This document shows positions 34,111 through 42,525 of a stretch of DNA of 64,000 bases, in pieces (the stretch's first letter is position 1; each line of letters begins with the position of its first letter). The notes under the pieces are model-generated. The model worked only from the letters and a program-made list of their open reading frames with translations, searched no databases and was not told where the DNA came from. The stretch comes from Tessaracoccus caeni. GTDB taxonomy: Bacteria; Actinomycetota; Actinomycetes; Propionibacteriales; Propionibacteriaceae. The stretch lies in NCBI RefSeq assembly GCF_029211185.1, contig NZ_JARGDO010000001.1, positions 159,414 through 223,413 on the forward strand. Reading direction: 5' to 3'. Made by a program: the position numbers and the translations under genes.

Positions 34111-36585
34111 TCACGCGGGACTGGCCCGCCATGACGACCCGAACCAGGTGAAGCTGTGGGTCGCCGGGTCGCCGGCGGTGGCCGCAGCAAGCGCGGCCGG
34201 GCCGTCTTCTCCAGCAGCCAAGCGAACATGGAACTCCGCCATCGCCCGGAACGACGCTTCGTCCGGCACGTCGGTCAGCGGCGCGACCACCGCCCGAACG
34301 CCGAGCGCCAACAGACTGGCCGTGAGCCCGAGCGCCTCCTCGCCGGGACGCACCCGAGCGCGGCCCACACCGCACGCCGACAGCACCACCAGCGATGCCC
34401 TGACCGGCACCGACTCCAGCTCGTGAGCGAAGAGCTCCCCGTCGTGAAGCCGCAACGACGAGAACAACGGGCTATCCGCCCGGTGCCGCCCATGCGCGAC
34501 GAGATGAACCACGTCGTGGCTTGCCAGCGCCTGTTTGACCGGCTCGGTCTCGCCCTTGATCAGCTCGGCGACCCGCCACCGCGCCACGACGGCGGCGCAC
34601 TCCGGGCCCGCCATCGGCAGCCCCGGACCGGACGCGACCGCGATCCTCGGCGGCTCGCGAAGCACCGTCTCACCCCGTACCGAGGCCGACAATGAACGGG
34701 CCACCCTGACGGCGCGCCCCCGCAGCCGGGGCAGCATCGCCCACGGCAATCGCGCCAGCGCACCGCTCGGAACGATCACCAGATCACCGGGAGGCAGATC
34801 CTCTGGCAGCAGCACCGCATCCAGCTGGGCCCACGACTCCGTCCATGAGGACACGACGCTGGCGGCGAGCGGCCCGTGCGGCAGCCGAGATAGCGCCTGG
34901 GCATCGGCTATCCCGCGGGCCAGCAACTCCTTCATTTCGTCTCGATGTGCCATGCGCACCAACCGGGCGGAGCGCCCGGGCGCGAGGGTCACCACGTGCA
35001 AGCGGTCATCCACCCAGAAGTAGCTGAGGGCCGAGCACGACTCCAGTTCCGCGCGACGCAGCCGTTGCGGGCGCACCCGCACACCGCTGCCTGGCAGCCG
35101 CCATCCTTGTGCGCGAAGCTGCTCCTCGACCAGGCGGGCCGAGCGCCTGAGCTCGCTCTCGCGTCCCGCCGGGGCGGTGCGATACTCGTCGTGCAGCTGC
35201 CGCAACTGCGACCACAGCTCCGCCACCCCCGGATCGGCAGGTCGCCCGACCGATGGCAGCGCGTGCTCCGCCCACCGCCAGCGTTCGGTCGCGAGCAGCG
35301 CCTGCCATGCACGACCCTGTTCCACTACCCTTCTCAGGTCGGCCTCGATGATCGGCACGACGTGCACCGCCGCCGCCGTGCGCAGGTCGAGGCTCGCCAC
35401 CCCGCTCTGGGCTCCGGCCAGGTCCGCGGCCGCCTGTCGCGCCAGGCGCGCTCGCGTCGCACGGCTCTCGGTGGTGGCGAGATCCGCGAGCAGCCCGAGT
35501 ATCCGGATGGCCAGGTATGGCGAGGTCTTGAGAAGGCGCCAGGATCCGGCCTCCACCGAGCCGCCATCGCCCAGCACCGCCGACGCGATGCCACCGAGCG
35601 CGGCGGCCCGAGCTGCCGTCCATCGACGCCCTGCCGCCGTGGCGCGGGCGGCAAGGGCTCGGGCGACGCCGGGCGCGTCTGCAGGAACGCGCGGACCCAG
35701 CACCGCCGCTTCCAGCCACACGACATCCGCCGCCATCGCCTTGTCGGCCTCTCCGCGCTCGCGGGCCGCCTCGGCGACGCTGATGGCAAGCGCGCTGGCC
35801 AAGGCGTGGTCACCTCGGAGCAGGGCGCAGCGCGCCAGGTCGAGCCTGGCGTCGGCGGCCTCGGCCGCGAGTCCGCCTTCCTCCAATTGCTGCACGACAA
35901 CGTCGAGGAGCTCGGCGGCATCGTCGATCAGCCCGGCCTCCATCACCACCCTCGCTCGGTCCAGCCCGGCAACGGCCCGATCCACCCCGGAGTCCATCAG
36001 GTCGGCTTCGCCCATGATCGTCAGCGCGGTGGGGAGATCACCGCGGAGGTACTCGACGTAGCCGAGGTTGTGCAGCGCCATGAACGCGTAGTCGGGCAAC
36101 TGCGAAGCGAGGTCCGCGGCTGCCCTGAGATCGGCTGCGGCCTCGTCGAGCAAACCGGCCTGCGACGCGATGGTGCCTTTGTTCAGCAACACGCGCACCC
36201 GATCGTCGAGAGGCAACCCCGTGCCCAGCTCGACGGCGGCAGCCAGCTCGCGTAGCGCTGGCACGCTCTCCCCTGCTCGGGCGCGCAGCACCCCGGCCTG
36301 CGTGTGCGCCACCGCGCAGAGATCGTCGCGGCCTCTCGTCGACGCTTGAGCGATCGCGTCGTCCAACTGGACGAGCGCGGCGGGCAGCCCGACCGCGTCG
36401 CAGAGCAGCCAGGCTTCACTCACCATGATGCGAATCCGCAGCTCGAAGGCCTCCTCCACGGCCACCTCGTCGAGCAGAGCACGCGCGGCCTCAAGCAGCC
36501 CGCGGGCCTCAGCCAGCCGGTACTGCGCGATGGCCACGCGCGCCTCCTGATAGGTGCGCCGTGCCTGCCCGAGCACGTCGTTCAC
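34111..36585 (-). CDS. TPR-like CHAT domain protease (caspase family)
   Basis: 824 residues from a GTG at 36585 that overlaps the preceding stop. Residues 1 to about 520 are helical repeats of TPR character (LLDEAAADLRAAADLASQLPDYAFMALHNLG and similar), a likely sensor or scaffold. The C-terminal 260 residues form a CHAT domain: HDVVHLVAHGRH with catalytic His698, and SLVVLSACGVGRA with catalytic Cys738, then LGLTASLLALGVRAVVAPL. No signal peptide or membrane segment, so it acts in the cytoplasm. CHAT proteases are caspase relatives used in conflict and regulated-death systems. It is the last gene of the S8-sigma-152aa-CHAT operon. Substrate is unknown. Confidence 0.9.
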   Translation of the reverse strand: MNDVLGQARRTYQEARVAIAQYRLAEARGLLEAARALLDEVAVEEAFELRIRIMVSEAWLLCDAVGLPAALVQLDDAIAQASTRGRDDLCAVAHTQAGVLRARAGESVPALRELAAAVELGTGLPLDDRVRVLLNKGTIASQAGLLDEAAADLRAAADLASQLPDYAFMALHNLGYVEYLRGDLPTALTIMGEADLMDSGVDRAVAGLDRARVVMEAGLIDDAAELLDVVVQQLEEGGLAAEAADARLDLARCALLRGDHALASALAISVAEAARERGEADKAMAADVVWLEAAVLGPRVPADAPGVARALAARATAAGRRWTAARAAALGGIASAVLGDGGSVEAGSWRLLKTSPYLAIRILGLLADLATTESRATRARLARQAAADLAGAQSGVASLDLRTAAAVHVVPIIEADLRRVVEQGRAWQALLATERWRWAEHALPSVGRPADPGVAELWSQLRQLHDEYRTAPAGRESELRRSARLVEEQLRAQGWRLPGSGVRVRPQRLRRAELESCSALSYFWVDDRLHVVTLAPGRSARLVRMAHRDEMKELLARGIADAQALSRLPHGPLAASVVSSWTESWAQLDAVLLPEDLPPGDLVIVPSGALARLPWAMLPRLRGRAVRVARSLSASVRGETVLREPPRIAVASGPGLPMAGPECAAVVARWRVAELIKGETEPVKQALASHDVVHLVAHGRHRADSPLFSSLRLHDGELFAHELESVPVRASLVVLSACGVGRARVRPGEEALGLTASLLALGVRAVVAPLTDVPDEASFRAMAEFHVRLAAGEDGPAALAAATAGDPATHSFTWFGSSWRASPA

Positions 36586-37040
36586 AACTCGATCACCGGC
36601 GTGACCACGGGCTTGGCATCTGGATCGGCGGGAAGAAGCACGAACCGCAGGGGACCGCTCGGCACGCCGAGCCACACCAGCCGGCCATGCGCGTCGGACA
36701 CGACGGGATAGGACGTACCGCCGGCGTGCAGTTCCACCGAGATGCCGCCGCCGGTGACCCACCCGTCGATGCGAAGGCCGTCTTCCTGGGGCGAGACCTG
36801 GATCATCAGCTGAAGGGTGGAGCTGCTGAACGTGATCGACTCGACGGGAGTGGAACCCCGCAGCAACACCTCGGACTCTTGCTGCAGCGTCGCCAGCTCG
36901 GCGTCCAAGCCCGCGACGGCGAGCCTGACCAGCACGTCCTCGTCCAACCCCGCGGGCAGCGGGTCGATCTCGTCGAGCAGTTCTGCGATGGACTCCAACA
37001 GCTCCAGGTCGAAGGCATCCAGTGGTTCATCGTTCGTCAT
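36582..37040 (-). CDS. 152-residue protein of the CHAT/subtilase operon
   Basis: ATG at 37040, overlapping the sigma-factor stop by four bases; its TGA overlaps the CHAT start. The acidic N-terminal half (FDLELLESIAELLDEIDPL, then GLDEDVLVRLAVAGLDAELATLQ) looks helical; the C-terminal half (LQLMIQVSPQ...WVTGGGISVELHAGG...GPLRFVLLP) is rich in beta strands and resembles a small beta-sandwich. Its place directly after a sigma factor suggests an anti-sigma or adaptor linking sigma factor and protease. That role is inference; no family is recognised. Confidence 0.75.
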   Translation of the reverse strand: MTNDEPLDAFDLELLESIAELLDEIDPLPAGLDEDVLVRLAVAGLDAELATLQQESEVLLRGSTPVESITFSSSTLQLMIQVSPQEDGLRIDGWVTGGGISVELHAGGTSYPVVSDAHGRLVWLGVPSGPLRFVLLPADPDAKPVVTPVIEL

Positions 37041-37600
37041 GCTCGGCTCCAGGTGGGATCGTCGATGAGGGAGGAACGCAGCTTCGCCAGACAGCGGCCC
37101 CTGGTGGGGCCGATCGAGCCGACGGGAATGCCGAGCGCCTCCGAGAGGGCGGCGTAGTCGGGGCGCCCGCCGCGGCTGACCACCCGCAAGATGGACTGGC
37201 ACCGCGGAGACAACTCCAAGAAGTGTCGCAGCAGCGCTTGTTTGGTCTCCGACAAGGACGCCACCGTGGCAGGATCGGGCGCGGCTTCCGGGGGTTCCGG
37301 CAACTCGTCCACGGGAAGCGAGCGCGCCTGTTGTTTGGAGAGACGCCACGCCTCTCGGCGCACCGTCGTCCCCAGCCAGGCCAACACGGTTCTGGGTTCT
37401 CGAACGCTGTCAGCGTTGTCGACGAGGCGGAGCCAGGCCGTCTGCACCGCGTCCTCGGCATCGGAGCGACTCAGTCCGCACGACCGGGCGAGGTGCCACA
37501 GGGTGGGATTGAGCAGCCGAACGAGGGCGTCGATGCGCGACGTCCGCCGATACTCGACGAACCGCTGGGCCGCCTCCTCCACCAAGCTCGTGGCGTTCAT
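37037..37600 (-). CDS. ECF-like sigma factor of the CHAT/subtilase operon
   Basis: 187 residues from the ATG at 37600 (overlaps the subtilase stop by four bases); a longer frame upstream overlaps the subtilase. Region 2: LARSCGLSRSDAEDAVQTAWLRLVDN and VREPRTVLAWLGTTVRREAWRL. Region 4: LSPRCQSILRVVSRGGRPDYAALSEALGIPVGSIGPTRGRCLAKLRSSL. The GSIGPTRGRCLAKLR end is a distinctive variant of the region-4 recognition helix. It sits in the middle of a protease operon, implying a sigma factor controlled or deployed by proteolysis. Confidence 0.88.
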   Translation of the reverse strand: MNATSLVEEAAQRFVEYRRTSRIDALVRLLNPTLWHLARSCGLSRSDAEDAVQTAWLRLVDNADSVREPRTVLAWLGTTVRREAWRLSKQQARSLPVDELPEPPEAAPDPATVASLSETKQALLRHFLELSPRCQSILRVVSRGGRPDYAALSEALGIPVGSIGPTRGRCLAKLRSSLIDDPTWSRA

Positions 37601-39102
37601 GGCCGTGCCCACCGCAGCTTCTCCCCCACCGCTGCCCAGCCTCGCTCCAGCAGGGCGTCGAGGTCGGTGCCGACCGGCTTCAGCAGCTGGGAGGCCAACT
37701 CCCCGGCCAGCACCGGCCCCGCGAAAGACGTCCCGCTCCATACCGCGAACCCACCGGTGAAGTCGTCCGGGTCGATCGTCGCCCGGGGCCGGCCCTCATG
37801 TTCCAACGCCACCTGTGGCTGACCATGATTGAGGGGCACCATCGGCATCGTGCTGACCAGCGCGGCACCGCTGCGATAGCAGCTGACCCAGTCGCCGCCG
37901 TTGCTGAAGTACGCGACGGTGCCATTGGGGTTGAGCGCCCCGACCGACGCCAGCGGGAGGCGCGACGACTCCCGCTGGATCTCGGCGAAGGCCGCCGGAT
38001 AGGTGCGGGCCGTCGTGGAGTTGTTGCCAGCCGACACCACCACCAGCACGCCGAGGCGACCGAGGTGTTCGAGCACCTCCCACAGCGCCGCGTCGGCCTG
38101 AAGGTCCTCCGGCTTCTCGTGGTAGTAGCCGAGCGACAGGCTGAGCACGTCGAACACGTCGTCCGGGCTGCCGTCGGCCAAAGCCTTGGCCTGACGCACT
38201 CTCAGCGCATCGAGCGTCGCCAGGAGGCAGGTCTCCGGGACCATCCCGTTGTCCTGCATCACCGGGATTCCCCACACGATGGCCTCCGGGCAGATCTGCC
38301 GAATGATCCCCGCGATGAACGTGCCGTGGCCGGCAAAGGGCCGAACCGAGCCATCGAGGGGGTTGCGCCAGACCGGCGGGACCTGCGACCCCGGCACGGT
38401 GCCGTTCATCCCGAGCAGATGCCCGTCGACGTAGACCTCTGCCGTGTCGGTCCTCTCCGTCGCTCCAGGCCGTGGCTCCGGGAACCAGTCGTGCTTCTCC
38501 AGACCGGTGTCGGGCACGACGACCACCGGCCGCCGCAGCCCCTTCTCGGGCTCCTTCCGGGGATCCGGCAGCACCACCGCCACCGGCGATCGTCCCCCGG
38601 AGCCAGGCATCGCATAGCTGAGGGTGGCCTGCGGCATTCCCGCGTAGTAGGGCATGCCGGCGTAGTACGGCATCCCCGCGTAGTAGGGCATGCCGGCGTA
38701 GTAGGGCGCGCAGGTCATGAGGTGATCGAGCGAAACCCCTTTGTCCTCGCCCACGTTACGCAGCAGCGTGAGCAGGTCGTGCGCGTCGGAGGTGCCGTCT
38801 CCGTGCAGTTCGAGCTGCCAGGGCGCCCGCTCCAGTTCCGGCCACTGCTTCCTTATGTCGGCGACCTCCCGCGACGCCGACAGGCCGATCTCCTTGACCA
38901 CGATCTCGATATTGAGCGTTTTCGCCAGCTCCTGGATGCGCGCGGCCCTCTCCTGCACCTCCTCGCGTGTGCCGGTGATCAGCAGCGAGCGCGCAAGGTA
39001 GGCGACAGGATTGTCGCCCTGCGTGACGGCAACATCCCATGCCGCGGCGATCTCCGGCGGAATCCAAGGCGTGGGGTTGACGGGTGCGGGGTGTTCGGTC
39101 AT
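37597..39102 (-). CDS. Cytoplasmic S8 (subtilisin-like) serine peptidase with PYYAGM repeats
   Basis: 501 residues, ATG at 39102 with GGGAGG before it. Catalytic triad visible: Asp198 (VVVVPDTG), His259 (AGHGTFIAG), Ser459 (GTSFAGP), with oxyanion Asn360 in SAGNNS. Residues 1-130 form a helical/strand pro-region (ARSLLITGTREEVQERAARI), followed by four exact PYYAGM units (133-156) ending at Pro157, then a Gly/Ser linker and the catalytic domain. There is no signal peptide or membrane segment, unusual for S8 proteases. It is first in the four-gene operon with sigma factor, 152-residue protein and CHAT protease. The repeat may be a cleavage site, tether or assembly motif. Confidence 0.92.
   Translation of the reverse strand: MTEHPAPVNPTPWIPPEIAAAWDVAVTQGDNPVAYLARSLLITGTREEVQERAARIQELAKTLNIEIVVKEIGLSASREVADIRKQWPELERAPWQLELHGDGTSDAHDLLTLLRNVGEDKGVSLDHLMTCAPYYAGMPYYAGMPYYAGMPYYAGMPQATLSYAMPGSGGRSPVAVVLPDPRKEPEKGLRRPVVVVPDTGLEKHDWFPEPRPGATERTDTAEVYVDGHLLGMNGTVPGSQVPPVWRNPLDGSVRPFAGHGTFIAGIIRQICPEAIVWGIPVMQDNGMVPETCLLATLDALRVRQAKALADGSPDDVFDVLSLSLGYYHEKPEDLQADAALWEVLEHLGRLGVLVVVSAGNNSTTARTYPAAFAEIQRESSRLPLASVGALNPNGTVAYFSNGGDWVSCYRSGAALVSTMPMVPLNHGQPQVALEHEGRPRATIDPDDFTGGFAVWSGTSFAGPVLAGELASQLLKPVGTDLDALLERGWAAVGEKLRWARP
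38634..38705 (-). repeat. In-frame 4 x 18-bp tandem repeat
   Basis: Four 18-base units encode PYYAGM four times in the subtilase. On the coding strand units 1 and 3 read TACTACGCCGGCATG and units 2 and 4 TACTACGCGGG(G/A)ATG, differing only at silent positions, as if a two-unit block was duplicated and then kept under protein-level selection. Confidence 0.95.
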
Positions 39103-39239
39103 GGTGGATCCTCCCTGGTCGTTCCTCCACTAAGAGTCGCTGGACCCCCCTCTGATACCGACCGAGCGCTCTTTCTCGGACAGTAGTCGCTAGGCGGGGT
39201 CGCCGAGGGGCCCGATCGTCGCCGTCATAGGATGGAACG

Positions 39240-40250
39240 GTGATTGAGGCGATCGTGATTCGGGAGACGGGACAAGATGCGAAGGGGCGGCCCGTCCGGT
39301 CGGCCGCCGTGGAGCAGGTGGACGAGGATTTTCTCGGCGACGGCGACGTCACCGTCGAGGTGCACTACTCCAGCCTCAACTACAAGGATGGTCTCGCCCT
39401 CACCGGGCGTCCGGGGGTGGTTCGCACCACCCCGCTGATCGGCGGCATCGATCTGGCCGGCATCGTCCGCGAGTCGACGAGTCCTCGGTGGCAGCCCGGA
39501 GATCCCCTCGTGCTGACCGGCGCGGGCCTGTCGGAGACCCGGCACGGCGGGCTCACCACGCTCGCCAAGATCGACGGCGCCCTCGCCGTCTCCCCCACCC
39601 CGTTCTCGCTGGCTCAGGCTGCGGCCATCGGCACCGCCGGGTACACCGCAGCCCTCTGCGTGCGGAAGCTCACCGACGCGGGCATCACCCCCGCCGACGG
39701 CCCGGTGCTGGTCACCGGCGCCAGCGGTGGCGTGGGCACCGTCGCCACCATGATTCTCGCCACCCTCGGCTTCGAGGTGCACGCCTCCACCGGGCGGATC
39801 GAGGAGCACGGTCCGTTGCTCACCGGCCTCGGTGCCTCGCAGCTCGTCGCTCACGATGCGTTGACGGAACCAGGTCGACCGCTCCAGAAGGCCACCTGGG
39901 CGGGCGTCGTCGACAGCGTCGGCGGAACGGTGCTCGCCAACGCCATCGCCCAGACCAAGCCCGGCGGCGTGGTGGCGGCGTGCGGCCTCGCCGGCTCGGC
40001 CGACCTGCCCGCCACCGTCATGCCCTTCATCCTGCGCGGCGTCACCCTGGCGGGCGTCGACTCGGTCTGGGCTCCGCTGGAGAGCCGAGAGAAGGCCTGG
40101 CGCCTGCTGGCGGACACCGTCGATGTGGCGAAGCTGGAGGCCCTCACCACCACCGTCGCCTTCGCAGACGCGATCTCGGCGGCCGCCGCGCGGCTGGCCG
40201 GCCGCGCTCATGGACGCACCCTGGTCGCGGTGCGCGGGGACGGCGCGTAA
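39240..40250 (+). CDS. acuI: Acrylyl-CoA reductase/quinone oxidoreductase, YhdH/AcuI family
   Basis: 336 residues from a GTG. MDR fold: NYKDGLALTG near 50 typical of the YhdH/AcuI subgroup, TPLIGGIDLAGIV, and the NADPH-binding LVTGASGGVGTVATMIL (about 160-176). No zinc ligands are seen, in keeping with the subgroup. AcuI reduces acryloyl-CoA to propionyl-CoA; related proteins act on quinones or enones, so the exact substrate is uncertain. It is divergent from the CHAT/subtilase operon with 137 bases between. Confidence 0.85.
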   Translation: MIEAIVIRETGQDAKGRPVRSAAVEQVDEDFLGDGDVTVEVHYSSLNYKDGLALTGRPGVVRTTPLIGGIDLAGIVRESTSPRWQPGDPLVLTGAGLSETRHGGLTTLAKIDGALAVSPTPFSLAQAAAIGTAGYTAALCVRKLTDAGITPADGPVLVTGASGGVGTVATMILATLGFEVHASTGRIEEHGPLLTGLGASQLVAHDALTEPGRPLQKATWAGVVDSVGGTVLANAIAQTKPGGVVAACGLAGSADLPATVMPFILRGVTLAGVDSVWAPLESREKAWRLLADTVDVAKLEALTTTVAFADAISAAAARLAGRAHGRTLVAVRGDGA

Positions 40251-40298
40251 GCGCCTCATAGACTGGCAACAGACGATCGCCGACGGAAAGAGCACGAC

Positions 40299-40814
40299 AT
40301 GCGTTTGATCGGAACCCTCGCGGTGACCTCCTTGCTGTTGTTGGGAACCTGCGCGCCGAACCCCGGCGCAGCCCCCACCTCGACGGATTCCCCGTCCTCA
40401 CCGGCGCCGACTCAGAGCGCCACTCAGACGACGGAGCCCACGCAGCCCTCCGAACCCGCGCCGGCGGGTGCGACGCTCGAGTCCACCACGTGGGTGCTGA
40501 CCGGAATCGCGCAGGGCGACGCCATCAAGCCCGTGGTCGGGATGAAGGAGGTCACTCTCGTGATCGAGAGCGGATCCCTCACGGCCAGGGCCTGCAACTC
40601 GATCGCGGGCGAGGTCAGCATCACCGGCGACCAGGTGGAGGTCGGGCCGCTCGTCGCCACCGAGATGGCGTGCGAGTCGGAGGAGGAGATGCTCCAGGAG
40701 GGCGAGTTCATGGGCGCTCTGGAGACCGCATCGTCCTACACGATCGACGGCGCCAAACTCACCCTCGCCACGGCCGAGGGCGCCTTGCTCTTCGAGGCCA
40801 AGGCTGGCGCGTAG
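40299..40814 (+). CDS. META domain lipoprotein
   Basis: 171 residues. A signal peptide ends LLLLGTC with Cys18 as probable lipid site (Thr at -1 is unusual). A Ser/Thr/Pro linker (20-58) leads to a META domain: TTWVLTGIAQGD, then LTARACNSIAGEVSI, and the cysteine-containing TEMACESEEE. META domains occur in heat-shock-like HslJ and in surface proteins. A bidirectional hairpin ends the gene. Confidence 0.8.
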   Translation: MRLIGTLAVTSLLLLGTCAPNPGAAPTSTDSPSSPAPTQSATQTTEPTQPSEPAPAGATLESTTWVLTGIAQGDAIKPVVGMKEVTLVIESGSLTARACNSIAGEVSITGDQVEVGPLVATEMACESEEEMLQEGEFMGALETASSYTIDGAKLTLATAEGALLFEAKAGA

Positions 40815-40822
40815 ACACCGAA

Positions 40823-40865
40823 CGACGACGGGGAGGCACCTGGTTGGCGCCTCCCCGTCGTCGTC
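40823..40865. terminator. Bidirectional terminator hairpin
   Basis: ACGACGACGGGGAGGC (40823-40838) is perfectly complementary to 40850-40865 over an 11-base loop. It lies between the convergent META lipoprotein and Dps genes; there is no long T-run on either side. Confidence 0.7.
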
Positions 40866-40891
40866 TCGTCTACACGATCACATCTACAGGA

Positions 40892-41398
40892 TCACTGCGG
40901 CAGCTGACCGCCGGCGTTCTCCAGATGCGCACGCACGAACCACTGGAACTTCTCCAGCTCCGCGGTCTGACCGATCACCATGTCCTGGGTCACCACGTCG
41001 AGTTCCTCGAGCGCGGTGATCGCCTCGCGATTGTCGGTGATCACCACGTCGTAGATGCCGTCCAAGGCCTTCAGGTGTTCCAGCGCGGTGTTGCGGCCCA
41101 GCGGGTACTCGGGCAGCGCCCGATCTTCCGCGATGCCACCGACGGTGCCCCTCGGCGAGCCGCCCAGCGCCGCGATCCGCTCGGCCGCGGCGTCCGCGTA
41201 GAGCCGGACCAGGTCCACCTGAGGGTCGATCATCTCGTGCACGCTGATGAAGTTGGGCCCGACCACGTTCCAGTGCACGTGCTTGAGGGTCAGCTGGAGG
41301 TCGTTGTACTCGTTGAGCCGCCCCTGGAGGATCTCGACGGCCTTCTGGCCCGCCTCCTCGCTCAGACCGGGAACGGTGTAGGTGCTCTTCTTCGCCAT
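40892..41398 (-). CDS. dps: Dps family DNA-binding ferritin-like protein
   Basis: 168 residues from the ATG at 41398; a longer frame exists but lacks homology. The ferroxidase signature is present as HVHWNVVGPNFISVHEMIDPQVD, with His and Asp ligands, followed by DAAAERIAALGGSPRG. Dps proteins form dodecamers that store iron and protect DNA during starvation or oxidative stress. The N-terminus has a short Lys-containing tail (MAKKSTYTVPGLSEEAG), which in relatives contacts DNA. Monocistronic. Confidence 0.93.
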   Translation of the reverse strand: MAKKSTYTVPGLSEEAGQKAVEILQGRLNEYNDLQLTLKHVHWNVVGPNFISVHEMIDPQVDLVRLYADAAAERIAALGGSPRGTVGGIAEDRALPEYPLGRNTALEHLKALDGIYDVVITDNREAITALEELDVVTQDMVIGQTAELEKFQWFVRAHLENAGGQLPQ

Positions 41399-41502
41399 CG
41401 TCTTCTCCTCACGTCTCGGACCGCGCCACAGCACGGTCGCTTACCTCTTCCACCCTATGCCACGATCCGCGAGCGGAAAGGGGTTTTGCTCAGAGGGAAA
41501 GG

Positions 41503-42525
41503 TCAGAGGGAAAGCAGGGTGTTGGACGGGGGCGCGTCGATGATGCCGACGTCGGTGAGCAGCTGGCCCATCCGCTCGAAGGCGGCCTCGTCGATCTCGG
41601 CGTGAGGCGTGTCCTGATCGCCCTTCCACAGCTCGATGGTCTCCGCGAGAACCGCCTCAGCCGCAGCGCGCTGCTCGGGCTCGCTGAGCGTCGGCACCTC
41701 CTTCTCGGTGGCCTCCATCGCCAGGGCCGGGTTCTCCGCGATGGCGATCTCCGCGGCCAGCACCGCGTCACGCACGGCACGCAGCACGTCAACGGAGAGA
41801 CGGTCGCGCACGGTGACCAGGCCCGGGCCCACCAGCGAGGGGGCCGCCGGATCGGAGACGGGCACCGTCGACACCTCGATGCCCTGAGCCTGGAACTGAA
41901 CCAACTCGTTGTTGCGGTACCCGACGATCGCCTCGACGTTGCCGGTGGTGAGCGCGGTCACCTGCGTGTAGCCGACATCGGTCAGGGTCACCTCCTGCTC
42001 CGTGAGACCGGAGAGATGCAGCGCACAGAGCGCCGCGTAGTAGTTCGACCCGAAGTGCCCGGGAATGCCCAGCTTGATGCCCTTCAACACGTCCAGCGGC
42101 TGCTCGGGCAGCGGCAGCGTCGTCATCACCTCGGCGGGAAAACGCTGGTAGCAGGTGGCGAAGGTGGCGAGCGAGGAGCCATTGGCGGCAGCGACGACGG
42201 CCTCGTCGGAGGACGCAAGGACGACGTCCTCTTGCCCGGCCGTGACGGCTCCGAAGGCATCCTCCTGCTGGCCGTGATGACGCAACGTGACGTCGAGGCC
42301 GTGGTCGGCGAAGATGCCCTGATCCCGGGCCACGTAGAGCGGGCTGAACTGGATATTGGGAATGTAGGTCATCCCGATGGTCAAGGAGGTCCGGGCAGCA
42401 GCACTGGAGCTGAGGCTGGCACCGGGCGTCGGGGTGCTCGACGGGGTGGGCGCGCATGCGCTGAGCACTCCCGCACCCACCCCGGCCAGGGCACCGCCGA
42501 GCAGGCCTCGTCGTGAGATGGTCAT
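41503..42525 (-). CDS. ribY: ABC substrate-binding lipoprotein, NMT1/THI5-like, probable riboflavin binder
   Basis: 340 residues from the ATG at 42525, overlapping the permease stop. A twin-arginine-like signal (ISRRGLLGGALAG) ends in lipobox LSAC with Cys24. The mature part is NMT1/THI5-like: TYIPNIQFSPLYVARDQGIFADHGLDV, HHGQQEDAFGAVTAGQEDVVLAS, GIPGHFGSNYYAAL. Relatives bind pyrimidine precursors of thiamine, but this operon is under an FMN riboswitch, so riboflavin or a precursor is more likely, as in RibXY systems. No ATPase gene is adjacent. Confidence 0.8.
   Translation of the reverse strand: MTISRRGLLGGALAGVGAGVLSACAPTPSSTPTPGASLSSSAAARTSLTIGMTYIPNIQFSPLYVARDQGIFADHGLDVTLRHHGQQEDAFGAVTAGQEDVVLASSDEAVVAAANGSSLATFATCYQRFPAEVMTTLPLPEQPLDVLKGIKLGIPGHFGSNYYAALCALHLSGLTEQEVTLTDVGYTQVTALTTGNVEAIVGYRNNELVQFQAQGIEVSTVPVSDPAAPSLVGPGLVTVRDRLSVDVLRAVRDAVLAAEIAIAENPALAMEATEKEVPTLSEPEQRAAAEAVLAETIELWKGDQDTPHAEIDEAAFERMGQLLTDVGIIDAPPSNTLLSL

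Noticed and set aside
34945-36255. 436-codon plus-strand frame opposite the CHAT gene
   Set aside because: Antisense of the TPR-like region; Arg/His/Gln-rich composition.
38634-38705. Four 18-bp repeats as a possible CRISPR-like array
   Set aside because: No spacers; units are contiguous, in frame and encode an identical peptide.
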